Positions 16,715-26,043 are shown, counted from the first letter of the stretch. The stretch is 64,000 nucleotides of DNA from AAA164-E04 sp964342825 (GCA_964342825.1 CAYFHO010000010.1:1-64000), one strand, 5' to 3'. Translations and numbers: made by a program. Notes: generated from the letters alone by a model not told the origin.

Positions 16715-17620
16715 TCAGCCTGTCTTGTCAAAGGTCATCAACAACAAAAGCAGAGGCAAATAAATAATCGAATAAAAAAACAATTGTCGAGCCCTAGTTC
16801 GGTCCAGAGTCCACGAAAATTTAACGGACTGCCAAATGAACCCAAGCCCCAGCAATAATGCGCCTACTGCATAGATCCCACCTGCAACATTAAAATACAC
16901 CACCAAAAGGCTGCAAGGCACCAAAATCAGCGTATAAACCAGAGCGTGAAACGCGGTTTTTTTGCCGGACGGATCCACGTTGGGCAACATGACGTATCCT
17001 GCCTGCCCATATTCTTCCTTGTACATCCATGCGATGGCAAGAAAATGAGGCAATTGCCATAAAAAAAGTATGAGAAAAAGTGCCCAACCACCGGCATCCA
17101 GCGATCCACGCACCGCTGTCCAACCCATCAATGGCGGAATGGCACCAGGAATAGCCCCCACAATCGTGTTAAAAGAGGTCCATCGTTTGAGTGGGGTGTA
17201 GACAAAAATGTAAAGAAGAAGTGTCAAGGTTCCCAAAATGCATGTCAGCAAATTAACCAGCAACCATGTATAAAGGGAGCCAGCAACGGATAAGACCACT
17301 CCAAACCAAAAAGCCTTTTCCGGATGCATTAAACCAGCCGGCAAGGGACGACGCTCGGTGCGGGGCATCTTGGCGTCATGATGGCGTTCAATATACTGAT
17401 TGAGAACGGATGATCCACAAGCGAGCAGAGCAGTCCCTACCAGCGTATGCAGAAGCAGGGTTATTTCCATCGCTTCGGAAGATGCTAAATAAAAACCCGC
17501 CAAAGTCGTCAACAGAACCAGGGTCGTCAACCTTGCCTTGACCAAATCGGAAAAGACGCTCCACACCGATCGGCTGGTCAATGAGGTTGAATCCATCGTT
17601 TCTATGCTTGTTTTCATCAT
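16715..17620 (-). CDS. ctaB: protoheme IX farnesyltransferase (heme O synthase)
   Basis: A 301-aa UbiA-family membrane prenyltransferase that converts heme B to heme O by adding a farnesyl group, the first step to heme A. The catalytic Asp-rich region reads NQYIERHHDAKMPRTERRPLP and the second acidic loop is MYKEEYGQAGYVMLPNVDPSG; both are characteristic of CtaB/COX10. Eight or nine membrane helices are seen. The first start codon (17620) overlaps the ctaA stop by an ATGA junction, implying translational coupling. Together with ctaA it supplies heme A for the oxidase encoded next to it. Confidence 0.95.
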   Translation of the reverse strand: MMKTSIETMDSTSLTSRSVWSVFSDLVKARLTTLVLLTTLAGFYLASSEAMEITLLLHTLVGTALLACGSSVLNQYIERHHDAKMPRTERRPLPAGLMHPEKAFWFGVVLSVAGSLYTWLLVNLLTCILGTLTLLLYIFVYTPLKRWTSFNTIVGAIPGAIPPLMGWTAVRGSLDAGGWALFLILFLWQLPHFLAIAWMYKEEYGQAGYVMLPNVDPSGKKTAFHALVYTLILVPCSLLVVYFNVAGGIYAVGALLLGLGFIWQSVKFSWTLDRTRARQLFFYSIIYLPLLLLLMTFDKTG

Positions 17621-18852
17621 TCTGCCGTCGCGACTTCGGGTGCGCTTACCATGTCACTTGGCGCTTCACTGCGGGTTTTCGTTTTGGACATTTGAACCAA
17701 ATACAAGGACCTGCGAGCGGCGAGGACCATAAAAGAACCAAGGGCAAGGGTCAATGCCCCGATGAGCACATGTGCTGTTGCGATATCAGCCGCCTTGTTG
17801 CTCAATACGGTCGCAATTCCAAGGACAACCTGCAGGCACAATAGTGAAAACCAAGATAGAGAAAGTTTCCCAAAAATATTCCGGGCTCCAAATTGTTTGA
17901 TAACCCAAAAAAGAAAAGCACCACCGGCCATAAATAAGAGGATGGCAAGACACCTGTGAATCATATGGACGTGAACATGGAGCGCAGTAACTAGATTAAA
18001 GTCTCGGTGATCTATCCGGTTAGCGTTTAATTGATTAATAAATTCCGGATCGGTCGGCGGCCAGATATGGGCATCAAAGGCAAGAGGAAATCCGGTTACA
18101 GCCAATCCTGCATGCTGATGCCTCATGAATGCCCCCAGAACCAATTGGGCAACCACCAGCACACACAACACAGACATCATCCAAACGAATTTGTTGCTGG
18201 CAGCCACTTTTCCTGACTGTGCGACCGGCCAATCCGCCCATTTGCGACTGCTCACAAAGGCCACGGATACCATCAAGACCAGGAACATCTGGGCAAGGGA
18301 GGCGTGGAATATTCCAATTTCATCTTTATACAGAGTAACTCGCAAGCCCCCCAGGAGTCCCTGGCCAATCACAAGAATCAGTGCCACCCAACAAAGTCTT
18401 CTAATCACTGGAGCCGCAGGTTGCATCCTTGGCCAGAAAAATGAGGTCAGTAAAGCTGCCACTCCAACTCCGCCGGTTATCGATGCATGCTGCCATTTGT
18501 TGTTATCAACATTCGCAAGTATCAGCCCCGTCAAAAGGATGGAAAGTGGCACAATACCGTAATAGAGCAAGTTGCGACCACGATGCCCATGGGACCAAAT
18601 AGTCAAAACCAGGGTCATGAAGCCCACCAAAGAGGCCACCAATCGATGAGAATGTTCCCAAAAAATCCCTCCAATCCATTGCGAAAATGGAAAGTAAAAC
18701 ATGTTGTATCCATAAGTGTTCGGCCAGTCGGGTACAGCCATCCCAACTCCGTGACTTGTCACGAGTCCCCCCACCCCGATCAGAAACCAGGTCAGCAGGC
18801 AGGTGGCAATGGCCAGGATTCTAAATCCGGCCGATGGATAGGTGCTATTCAA
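17617..18852 (-). CDS. ctaA: heme A synthase (COX15/CtaA)
   Basis: A 411-aa membrane protein that oxidises heme O to heme A. COX15 features seen: a first helix with LIGVGGLVTSHGVGMAVPDWPNTYG (split by turns), then the histidine pairs in EHSHRLVAS, GIFHASLAQM, HVHVHMIHR and TAHVLIGAL that bind the two hemes. There are about eight helices and an Ala/Pro-rich C-terminal tail. The only start upstream of helix one is a TTG at 18852, unusual but needed to keep the helix. That TTG is only about 30 bases past a terminator hairpin, so the gene may be expressed by readthrough from the cupredoxin gene. Confidence 0.93.
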   Translation of the reverse strand: MNSTYPSAGFRILAIATCLLTWFLIGVGGLVTSHGVGMAVPDWPNTYGYNMFYFPFSQWIGGIFWEHSHRLVASLVGFMTLVLTIWSHGHRGRNLLYYGIVPLSILLTGLILANVDNNKWQHASITGGVGVAALLTSFFWPRMQPAAPVIRRLCWVALILVIGQGLLGGLRVTLYKDEIGIFHASLAQMFLVLMVSVAFVSSRKWADWPVAQSGKVAASNKFVWMMSVLCVLVVAQLVLGAFMRHQHAGLAVTGFPLAFDAHIWPPTDPEFINQLNANRIDHRDFNLVTALHVHVHMIHRCLAILLFMAGGAFLFWVIKQFGARNIFGKLSLSWFSLLCLQVVLGIATVLSNKAADIATAHVLIGALTLALGSFMVLAARRSLYLVQMSKTKTRSEAPSDMVSAPEVATAE

Positions 18853-18884
18853 TGGGCAACAATGGTAGAAAACAACCAGGGAAA

Positions 18885-18918
18885 GAAAAGTCCGCTGGCA
18901 GGGGCTCCTACCAGCGGA
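18885..18918 (-). terminator. rho-independent terminator/attenuator after cupredoxin gene
   Basis: On the minus strand TCCGCTGG-tAGG pairs with CCT-gCCAGCGGA across a GAGCC-type loop, and the stem is followed by ACTTTTCTTT. The stem is 18891-18918, the T-rich tail 18885-18890. It lies 21 bases after the cupredoxin stop and just ahead of ctaA. Confidence 0.82.
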
Positions 18919-18938
18919 TTGAAAAAGTTAAATTTAGC

Positions 18939-19646
18939 TTATTTCGTAAGGTCGACTACAAAGTCAACGCTGCCACCCTCGTCAGTGACTTTGACTTTGG
19001 ATGCGATACCTTCGCCTTTGGGATGAGTTTTGCGGTGAACTGCTTCGATTTCGTATTCACCGGCAGGTACATTCTTGATTGTAAATGTTCCGTCATCCTT
19101 GGTCACAGCAAAATAAGAATGCTCAATCAAACCTACATAAGCGAACATCCATGGGTGAACGTCACATTTGAATCGGACAAAAATCTCAGGTTTGTCCCAG
19201 GAAAACTTCAGATCTGGTCCATTTGGAAGCTGAGCTTTGTTGTATTCCTTCCCAGCCTTCTTGGGGGTGGGGTGAACATTGTGCAGCAATGGATCTGAGT
19301 TTTTGACCGAAATGGTCTGACCAACCTGTGCACCAATGACGTAAGGAGTATATTCACAAGCTTTCTGGTCCAAAACGGCGGGTGCGGTTGGAGTTGGAGT
19401 TGGGTCAACTTTTTTCAAGTATACGAAAACATCAGCCAAACCCCCATTGGCATCTGTGGCGTAAAAACGAGTCGTGGGAGTCACCCCTGGTTTGACCGTC
19501 TTTTTGCATAGAGGATCCAAAGGCAGTTTGATTTCAGCTGGAGGTGTCCCCTTGAGGGTCACTTTTCCGGTGATGTCCCCACCCACTGCGGAGTGGAAAC
19601 CCAATACGAGGGCCAGGCTGGCACACAGAGACAATTTATTTATCAT
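18939..19646 (-). CDS. exported cupredoxin-like protein
   Basis: A 235-aa exported protein with a signal peptide ending near HSAVGG. A type-1 copper site is visible: H122 (LLHNVHP), C161, H164 and M167 in KCDVHPWM, arranged as in cupredoxins. After it comes a carboxypeptidase-regulatory-like beta domain (DDGTFTIKNVPAGEYEIEAVH). The family, found near oxidase and nitrite-type respiratory genes, is thought to carry electrons in the periplasm or bind copper. Here it could donate to CuA of coxB, an inference from position. It heads the cluster, has a CRP/FNR-type palindrome 74-93 bases upstream of its ATG, and is followed by its own terminator. Confidence 0.8.
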   Translation of the reverse strand: MINKLSLCASLALVLGFHSAVGGDITGKVTLKGTPPAEIKLPLDPLCKKTVKPGVTPTTRFYATDANGGLADVFVYLKKVDPTPTPTAPAVLDQKACEYTPYVIGAQVGQTISVKNSDPLLHNVHPTPKKAGKEYNKAQLPNGPDLKFSWDKPEIFVRFKCDVHPWMFAYVGLIEHSYFAVTKDDGTFTIKNVPAGEYEIEAVHRKTHPKGEGIASKVKVTDEGGSVDFVVDLTK

Positions 19647-19719
19647 ATGATGGGTATTTGAGTTAAGATTTTATTCCTATTGCGCAGATTTTAACACTGC
19701 TACAAAGAGTCGCAAGCAA

Positions 19720-19739
19720 TTTGTGAAATTTTTCACAAA
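19720..19739 (-). promoter_or_regulatory. CRP/FNR-family operator-like palindrome
   Basis: A perfect 20-base palindrome (TTTGTGAA-ATTT-TTCACAAA) holds TGTGA-N6-TCACA, the exact CRP-type half-sites. It is centred about 83 bases upstream of the cupredoxin ATG at 19646, with no other gene between. Regulator identity is inference. Confidence 0.55.
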
Positions 19740-19827
19740 GCATCCACACACCAGATTTGACTGAGGCCCTCAACAGATTATTCAATAAGAAGAGAAATCT
19801 ATCTGACATGCTTAAAATAAGCTTACC

Positions 19828-20316
19828 TTATGCAAATTGCTTATCAAACTCATCGACGAGTGAAGCCATTTCCAAAGCAGTCTGAGCCGCCTCACGTCCC
19901 CGATTGTGTTTTTCATCCAGGCATCGCACTCTTGCCTGCTCTTCATTTTGAACAAGGAGAACCTCATGGACAATCGGGATGCCATGTTGGGTCTGCAACC
20001 TGGCAAGTTCTTGCGTGACGGCTTCTGAAATGAGTCTGGCGTGTTCGGTTTCGCCCTGGATAACCACACCGAGGCAAATAATCGCACTGATTTTTCGGGA
20101 ATTGCATCGAGCCACTTTGGCGGCCATGACAGGAATCTCAAAAGCACCGGGAACTCTGATCGTAACAATGTCTTTCTCTGGTATTTCTGCTCGTTTCAAT
20201 GTCTCTTCAACGCCATCCAACATTCCTTGTACATAAGCACTATTATACTTGGATGCGATGATGGCTATTGGAGCTTTGTAGTCCGATGTGTCGCTGATTG
20301 TGATTTCCCTGAGCAT
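19828..20316 (-). CDS. ribH: 6,7-dimethyl-8-ribityllumazine synthase
   Basis: A 162-aa lumazine synthase, the penultimate step of riboflavin synthesis: it joins 5-amino-6-ribitylaminouracil and 3,4-dihydroxy-2-butanone 4-phosphate. Motifs seen: SKYNSAYVQGMLDG, RVPGAFEIPVMAAKVA, CLGVVIQGETEHARLIS (with the catalytic histidine) and HNRGREAAQTALEM. Length is typical for the family. It lies 72 bases downstream of ribBA in the same direction. ribE and ribD are not in the window. Confidence 0.96.
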   Translation of the reverse strand: MLREITISDTSDYKAPIAIIASKYNSAYVQGMLDGVEETLKRAEIPEKDIVTIRVPGAFEIPVMAAKVARCNSRKISAIICLGVVIQGETEHARLISEAVTQELARLQTQHGIPIVHEVLLVQNEEQARVRCLDEKHNRGREAAQTALEMASLVDEFDKQFA

Positions 20317-20388
20317 GAGATTATAAAGTAACGAGTGGTGAAAGATCTTAAAAAAAAGGACGGCTCTTTCTATTCGAATGCCAAAACT

Positions 20389-21612
20389 TTAAAGCAGATG
20401 TCCCATTTTGGATTTTTTGGTTTCCAAATAGCGTTCGTTGTGTGGGTTGGGTTTCACGGAAATGGGCAGTTGTTCAACGACTTGGAGTCCATATCCCTCG
20501 AGACCAACAATCTTCTTGGGGTTGTTGGTCAATAAGCGGATGGTTTTCAATCCCAGATCTACAAGTATTTGGGCACCTATCCCGTACTCCCTGAGATCCA
20601 TACCAAAACCCAGCTTGATGTTCGCCTCAACCGTATCCAGCCCATCTTCTTGCAGTTTATAAGCTTTGATTTTTGGGGCTAATCCTATCCCTCTGCCCTC
20701 TTGTCGCATGTAAAGAATGACTCCGCATCCTTCATCATCAATTTGTTGCATGGCCTGATGCAACTGCGGACCACAATCACAGCGTCGAGAACCAAAGACG
20801 TCCCCTGTCAAACATTCGCTATGAACACGAACCAGAACATTCTCAGATTGGGCAACGTCACCTTTAACCAATGCCACATGATGCTGTTGATCGGTCTTGG
20901 ATTGGTAAAGATGGAGATCAAATTGACCGTAATCCGTAGGCATTTGAATCATCTCCTGCCTTTCGACCAGTTTTTCACGCATGCGACGATGCTCAATCAG
21001 TCCAGCGATGCTGCAAATGCGTAGCTTGTGTTTCTTGGCAAAGGCCAGTAATTCAGGCAGACGAGCCATCGTTCCATCGTCGTTCATGATTTCACAAATC
21101 ATGGCAATGGGTCTGCATCCTGACATTCTTGCCAAATCTACGGCTGCCTCGGTATGCCCGGCCCTCTGAAGAACCCCTCCTGCTTTGGCTCGAAGTGGAA
21201 AAATATGTCCCGGTTGAACCAGATCGGCAGCTGTGCTTGCCGCGTCAGACATGATTTGGACCGTTCGTGCCCGGTCAGCTCCGCTGATACCTGTTGAAAT
21301 ACCCGTTGCGGCGTCTACACTCACCTGAAAATCGGTTCGAAACGAATCACGGTTGTCTGGCACCATTTCCGAAATACCCAATTGCTTAAGTCTGGACTCG
21401 GTGGTTGGCACACAAATCAATCCCCCACCCTGGCGAGCCATAAAGGTGACAGCTTCAGCAGTTACCCATTGGCCAGCCATAACCAGATCCCCTTCGTTCT
21501 CCCGGTTTTCATCGTCGACAACAATTACCATCTGTCCTTCCCCGATAGCTTCAAGGATGGCGTCAATGGAATCAAAAGCGGGCTTATTTTCTTCTTCGGA
21601 TACTGGGGTCAT
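20389..21612 (-). CDS. ribBA: bifunctional DHBP synthase / GTP cyclohydrolase II
   Basis: A 407-aa fusion of the two entry enzymes of riboflavin synthesis. The N-terminal half is RibB: DDENRENEGDLVMAG, the conserved ribulose-5-phosphate/Mg site, and QPGHIFPLRAKAGGVLQRAGHTEAAVDL in pieces. The C-terminal half is RibA, with the zinc cysteines in SECLTGDVFGSRRCDCG and the GTP segment YMRQEGRGIGLAPKIKAYKLQ. Both active sites look complete. The ATG at 21612 is preferred to a TTG two codons upstream. It is followed by ribH. No FMN riboswitch was found in the 112-base gap before it. Confidence 0.96.
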   Translation of the reverse strand: MTPVSEEENKPAFDSIDAILEAIGEGQMVIVVDDENRENEGDLVMAGQWVTAEAVTFMARQGGGLICVPTTESRLKQLGISEMVPDNRDSFRTDFQVSVDAATGISTGISGADRARTVQIMSDAASTAADLVQPGHIFPLRAKAGGVLQRAGHTEAAVDLARMSGCRPIAMICEIMNDDGTMARLPELLAFAKKHKLRICSIAGLIEHRRMREKLVERQEMIQMPTDYGQFDLHLYQSKTDQQHHVALVKGDVAQSENVLVRVHSECLTGDVFGSRRCDCGPQLHQAMQQIDDEGCGVILYMRQEGRGIGLAPKIKAYKLQEDGLDTVEANIKLGFGMDLREYGIGAQILVDLGLKTIRLLTNNPKKIVGLEGYGLQVVEQLPISVKPNPHNERYLETKKSKMGHLL

Positions 21613-21724
21613 TACCAATTAAAACAAATGAAACGCTTATTTAGAAACTAAGGAAATATCGAATCGTCGCAAATAAGAATTTTTGAAGAACAAGAATATT
21701 AAAAAATCGTGGTGAACAGGCAGG

Positions 21725-22336
21725 CTAGATACCTTGGCTGGAAAACCTCTTTTTTATATCGTCGAATACAATATTTGCCTGAGCAATGGTGGTATCTTTG
21801 GAACAGTCGGTCCAAACGACATAATGACTTGATTCCATTTTTCTGGCCATGGACCACTGGGCATCGTTTCGAGATTGAATATGTACTTTGCTCCAACCTC
21901 GTTCAGAAAGTCTCATTTGCTGCGTTTGATTTGAACAAGCGACGCAGACCGTGACTTCAAATTCATGTTGGGCTTGAGTTTCAAACAACAATGGAATCAC
22001 GACTACGCATAACGGCGTACCAGCCAACTTAAGGTCCGCAACCTTGTTCTTCCACTGCTCTCGTATCATGGGATGCAAGAATTCATTCAACCATTGTCTG
22101 GCTGATGAATCCGAAAATACAAGCTGCGCGAGATCTGAACGATTCAGACTTCCATCAGGTTGGAAGTAAGAATCGCCAAATTTCCTTTTAATTTCCTCCA
22201 AGGCAGGCTGCCCCTTCTCCAGCAATGATCTGGCAATCAAGTCAGTGTCAATCACTGAAATGGACCTCTTGGATAAAAAATCCGACAAAAACGACTTGCC
22301 GGCACCTATCCCTCCAGTTAACCCAACGAGTATCAT
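21725..22336 (-). CDS. coaE: dephospho-CoA kinase
   Basis: A 203-aa P-loop kinase carrying out the last step of coenzyme A synthesis, phosphorylating dephospho-CoA on the ribose 3' hydroxyl. Seen: the Walker A loop GLTGGIGAGKSFLSD at residues 5-19, IDTDLIARSLLEKGQPALEEI (the CoaE DxDxxAR-like motif), FLHPMIREQW, VVIPLLFE and the C-terminal RNDAQWSMARKMESSHYVV. Length is normal. A terminator separates it from the upstream protease gene; ribBA lies 112 bases downstream. Confidence 0.95.
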   Translation of the reverse strand: MILVGLTGGIGAGKSFLSDFLSKRSISVIDTDLIARSLLEKGQPALEEIKRKFGDSYFQPDGSLNRSDLAQLVFSDSSARQWLNEFLHPMIREQWKNKVADLKLAGTPLCVVVIPLLFETQAQHEFEVTVCVACSNQTQQMRLSERGWSKVHIQSRNDAQWSMARKMESSHYVVWTDCSKDTTIAQANIVFDDIKKRFSSQGI

Positions 22337-22345
22337 TTATAAACT

Positions 22346-22370
22346 AAAAAGGGACCGTCCAAGCGGTCCC
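22346..22370 (-). terminator. rho-independent terminator after protease gene
   Basis: On the minus strand GGGACCG pairs with CGGTCCC across a six-base loop (stem 22351-22370) and is followed directly by TTTTT (22350-22346). It ends the long pilus/secreted-protein transcription unit, 25 bases after the protease stop. Confidence 0.88.
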
Positions 22371-22395
22371 TTCAGAGGTCAAAAGTGATAAGAAA

Positions 22396-25300
22396 TTATT
22401 CTTCAACGGCACGGAAGAAAGACTGAGAACGACCAGACCCAGTGGCATTTCGAATGGTCATTTTTCCATCGGCATCCGTTTTACCAATAAAGGCAGGTTG
22501 CCATTGTTGCAGCCCTTTGGAAGATTCAACAATGTAATTGGTATTTGGTGCGCCTTGGATTTGAATATCAAGCTGACCTCCACCTGATGGAACAACGATC
22601 ACAGAAGCTGGACTTTGAGCAGCTTCTTCTATCATCAAGGGTAGATCCAGATTATCCATGAATACCGCGTCGAGACCTTCACTGTTCGAGAAATCTTTTC
22701 GATATACCCATTCCAGCAAATGCTCTCCTTCGGAAATAACAAATTCAAACCTCTGCCAGTCTCTTTCTCCAGACCAACTGGAGATGAGTCTTCCATCGAT
22801 GTAAAATGCCAACGCATCCCATCCTTCTTCGGTGCTTACCTTCAAATCGAATTTACCTCTTCCATTAGTGAAATGTTGCCTGAGCGCCATTGCCGATCGA
22901 CCATTATGGTCAATACGCCCAGATCGGATGGAATGGTCACCACTGAGGCTAAATTCATCCGTAAGTTCCCAGGGAGTTCCGGAAAAGGTAAAGGGCAACT
23001 GTGGCGATCCATTTTCAAAATTGTCTCCAACAGTGATCGGTCCAAAGTTGGCCTGAAGCTCAAGATTTGAATCGACTACGAGGACCAACGGATTGTCGAG
23101 AGAATTAACACTTCCTTCCCATCCTTTAAATTCGAATCCAAAGTCAGGAATTGCTATCAGTTCCAATTCAGTACCGGTCACCACATTACCCCGTGGACCT
23201 TCTACTGTACCTCCAGAAGAGGATTGGACAGATACATTTTTGAGTTCATTAGCAATGAACTCATACCTGATGGTAAAGGTCCCTCTTTCGTTTCCAAATC
23301 CATCGACTGCGATCAGATAGCGAACTCCGGCTTCCAGAGCCTGGTCAATCCTGCTGTTGGAGGTTTCAGGGTTTGCATCATCATTACTTGCCACACGAAC
23401 CAGTTCGGAAGGTTTGACACCGGTATAGATAGCCAGAAGAGTATCAAACTGAGTTCGTATGGTGGAAATGCTCAACAATCCGCTTTCAGCAGGTGTGAAT
23501 GCATACCAGAGAGAACCACCCCCTTTGTTACCCGCGTGCAACGGTTCGCCAAACTGTTTGGTGGCGTCGGTATTGTCACCACCAATTTGTCCCGATAACT
23601 CAACAATTTCCGTGGCATTGTTGATGTGATCGTTAGCAGGGTCTGTGACGAGATATGAAACAGTGAGCTCGTCGACCACAGAGCGGTTACCTGCAAAATC
23701 ACTGACTTGGACTTGGATTCGATTTACCCCATGGCTAAGAAAAGCCGGAGCTTCCCAATCAAGTGTACCAGTAGCAGCACCTCCCACGTTTTCACCATTT
23801 ACTTTGATGAAAACCTGATTAATGCCAGATGCGTTGGGCTCTGGATCAAAAGAATAACCTCTTAAGAGGATTTGACGTTCGGTGCTCAAAAAGCCGTTGG
23901 CTGGAGAAATAAATTTGGCAACTGGCAATGTGGTGTCCAACACTCCGTTGGGTTCTATTCTCAACCTTAAGGTTCCGCCTCGGGAAGCTGAGGTAGAGGC
24001 AACGGCGATTCTGTAACTATTACCTGCTTCAACGTCCAAATTCAAATAGGCCTGCTTCTTGGTTCCAATGTTATCGACGGATGCAACTGATACCAATTCC
24101 TCAAATGTATTGCCCTCGTAAACAGCCAAAACTGTATCAAATCCACTACCAGCAGTATCGATAATCACGGGGCCACTTTCTCTGGGAGACCAGGACCACC
24201 AAAGTGATTGCTTGGCTCCCGTCAACCCTGCATGGGCAGGCTCTTCCTCTTCGATGGTCGCAAATTGATTATTGGTCAGAAATCGCCCGCCTACACTGCT
24301 TACTTTGAGCGCATCAGCAAAATCATCATTCGGAGGAGGAGGTACAACTCCATAGACGACGGTGGTGGATACTCCAGTCTTGTCAGGAGCGGTTGCCGAA
24401 ATATTGATGGTAACTTGAGTGACCTGTGAAGGGACGACGAAAGAGTAAGTGTAAAGGGCATCGTCAGCTTTGACGTCAGGTGCAACTCCGTCATTGAGGA
24501 AAGTAACGGTCTGACCATCAGGTAATACAGCTTGCACGGTTGCATTGTTAACACCGACCAAATCGGAAACTCGTACTGTAATGGTTTGGTTGGAGCCCTC
24601 TAAGAGAACTGACTGAGATGGAGGATCAACTGTAAGCTCCAAAACTCCATCCGGTTCAACTTCCAAGGCTTGTTTTGCATTTAATCGTCCACCGGTTGCA
24701 ACCTTATCTGCGTAGGGTGACAATTTAACAACGGAATCGAGAAGTCTGGTCTTGATTTCCACCGCGGTGGACTCAGGAAATGCGGCTTTGATCAACCCAG
24801 CAACACCGGCTACATAAGGGGCTGCGAAACTGGTGCCGCTTGCGGTGTCGTAATCCATGTCAGGCTCCACAGTATTACTGCCGGTTTGATCGGCTGGATC
24901 ACCCGAGCCAGCCATGTAAATGTCAACTCCAGGAGCAACCAGATCGACAGAATTTTTACCAAAATTGGAAAAATCAGCCAAACGATCAAAGCGATCCATG
25001 GCTCCAACAGAAACCACATTATCTAAATCAAACGTAGAGGGGTAATCCGGAAAAATATCATTGTTTAACCCCGAATTGCCCGAGGCAACAACAAACAAGA
25101 CATCGTTGCTTTGAGCGTTGGCAACAGAATCAAACAAGGCCTGAGAATAAGAACCCCCACCCCAACTGTTATTCAGGATATGGGCCCCCATCTGAACGGC
25201 ATAATCGACACACTTGACGGCATCTGAATTGGCACCTCCGAAAGGTCCAAGAAATTTGAGGGCCATAATTTGAACTTCCCAGTTGACGCCAACCACGTCT

Positions 25301-26043
25301 GACTCGTCCATACTTGCACCGATCACACTGGCACAATGAGTTCCATGGTCTTCAACATCGAGAGGATCTCCCGAGTCAAATATCGCATTGATTCCGTGAA
25401 CATCATCGATCCAACCATTTTGGTCATCGTCGATTCCATTCCCTGGGATTTCTCCTTCATTAACCCACATCTGAGATGCAAGGTCCTGATGGGTATATCG
25501 CACACCAGTATCGATCACTCCGATAATAACATCACGCGAACCGGTCGTCGTGTCCCAGGCTTCTTCTGCGTCAATGTCTGCATCTGCAACCCCTGGGTTT
25601 CCATCATTTCGGAGTCCCCACAACCTTCCATCTACATAAGCAGGATCAGTCGCCTCCAGGGCGGGATGCCAGATGAAGTCGGGTTCAACATAAGTAAACA
25701 GTCCACTATCTTCCAAAACTGAGATTTGCTCTTCAAGCTGTTTGGCCAAATCACCTTTGTTAGGACGATATCCAGCTCTGGGTTGTTGGTTCCCATTCTG
25801 TGTTTCAAGGACTACCAATCCTGCGACAGTCTTAGCTGCATAAGCTACAGAAACGCCGGCCTGCCTCAAAACGTTAACGGGTAAAAATTTATCTTGCGCC
25901 AAAGCAGGGTTGTTGAAACGAGCCAGTATGCGATTAGGATTCACCTCGGCACCCTGATACTGGATCCAGGGAGATTCTTCCTGTCCAAACACAGTGCTAA
26001 GAAAGGCGATTGACAATAAGGCACTTGTAAAAAACTTCGTCAT
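22396..26043 (-). CDS. secreted S8 subtilisin-family protease, multidomain
   Basis: A 1215-aa secreted protease. A signal peptide (MTKFFTSALLSIAFLSTVFGQ) is followed by a propeptide-like region and an S8 catalytic domain with D178 (GVIDTG), H233 (DHGTH), oxyanion N323 (ASGN) and S405 (GTSFAAP). Then come two related beta-sandwich modules, each starting NDxxxxA and containing SLWW/SLWY and FDTxLAxYxG, an Ig-like cadherin-like segment between them (FDPEPNASGINQVFIKVNG), an InlB-B-like repeat (GGTVEGPRGN..FKGWEG) and a C-terminal jelly-roll/concanavalin-like part. The final SFFRAVEE is the common verrucomicrobial tail. I start at ATG 26043; a GTG seven codons upstream would put extra residues ahead of the signal. 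Last gene before the terminator. Confidence 0.9.
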   Translation of the reverse strand: MTKFFTSALLSIAFLSTVFGQEESPWIQYQGAEVNPNRILARFNNPALAQDKFLPVNVLRQAGVSVAYAAKTVAGLVVLETQNGNQQPRAGYRPNKGDLAKQLEEQISVLEDSGLFTYVEPDFIWHPALEATDPAYVDGRLWGLRNDGNPGVADADIDAEEAWDTTTGSRDVIIGVIDTGVRYTHQDLASQMWVNEGEIPGNGIDDDQNGWIDDVHGINAIFDSGDPLDVEDHGTHCASVIGASMDESDVVGVNWEVQIMALKFLGPFGGANSDAVKCVDYAVQMGAHILNNSWGGGSYSQALFDSVANAQSNDVLFVVASGNSGLNNDIFPDYPSTFDLDNVVSVGAMDRFDRLADFSNFGKNSVDLVAPGVDIYMAGSGDPADQTGSNTVEPDMDYDTASGTSFAAPYVAGVAGLIKAAFPESTAVEIKTRLLDSVVKLSPYADKVATGGRLNAKQALEVEPDGVLELTVDPPSQSVLLEGSNQTITVRVSDLVGVNNATVQAVLPDGQTVTFLNDGVAPDVKADDALYTYSFVVPSQVTQVTINISATAPDKTGVSTTVVYGVVPPPPNDDFADALKVSSVGGRFLTNNQFATIEEEEPAHAGLTGAKQSLWWSWSPRESGPVIIDTAGSGFDTVLAVYEGNTFEELVSVASVDNIGTKKQAYLNLDVEAGNSYRIAVASTSASRGGTLRLRIEPNGVLDTTLPVAKFISPANGFLSTERQILLRGYSFDPEPNASGINQVFIKVNGENVGGAATGTLDWEAPAFLSHGVNRIQVQVSDFAGNRSVVDELTVSYLVTDPANDHINNATEIVELSGQIGGDNTDATKQFGEPLHAGNKGGGSLWYAFTPAESGLLSISTIRTQFDTLLAIYTGVKPSELVRVASNDDANPETSNSRIDQALEAGVRYLIAVDGFGNERGTFTIRYEFIANELKNVSVQSSSGGTVEGPRGNVVTGTELELIAIPDFGFEFKGWEGSVNSLDNPLVLVVDSNLELQANFGPITVGDNFENGSPQLPFTFSGTPWELTDEFSLSGDHSIRSGRIDHNGRSAMALRQHFTNGRGKFDLKVSTEEGWDALAFYIDGRLISSWSGERDWQRFEFVISEGEHLLEWVYRKDFSNSEGLDAVFMDNLDLPLMIEEAAQSPASVIVVPSGGGQLDIQIQGAPNTNYIVESSKGLQQWQPAFIGKTDADGKMTIRNATGSGRSQSFFRAVEE

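Noticed and set aside
21613..21724. FMN riboswitch ahead of ribBA
   Set aside because: The gap is only 112 bases and lacks the conserved FMN aptamer segments; no such structure could be drawn.
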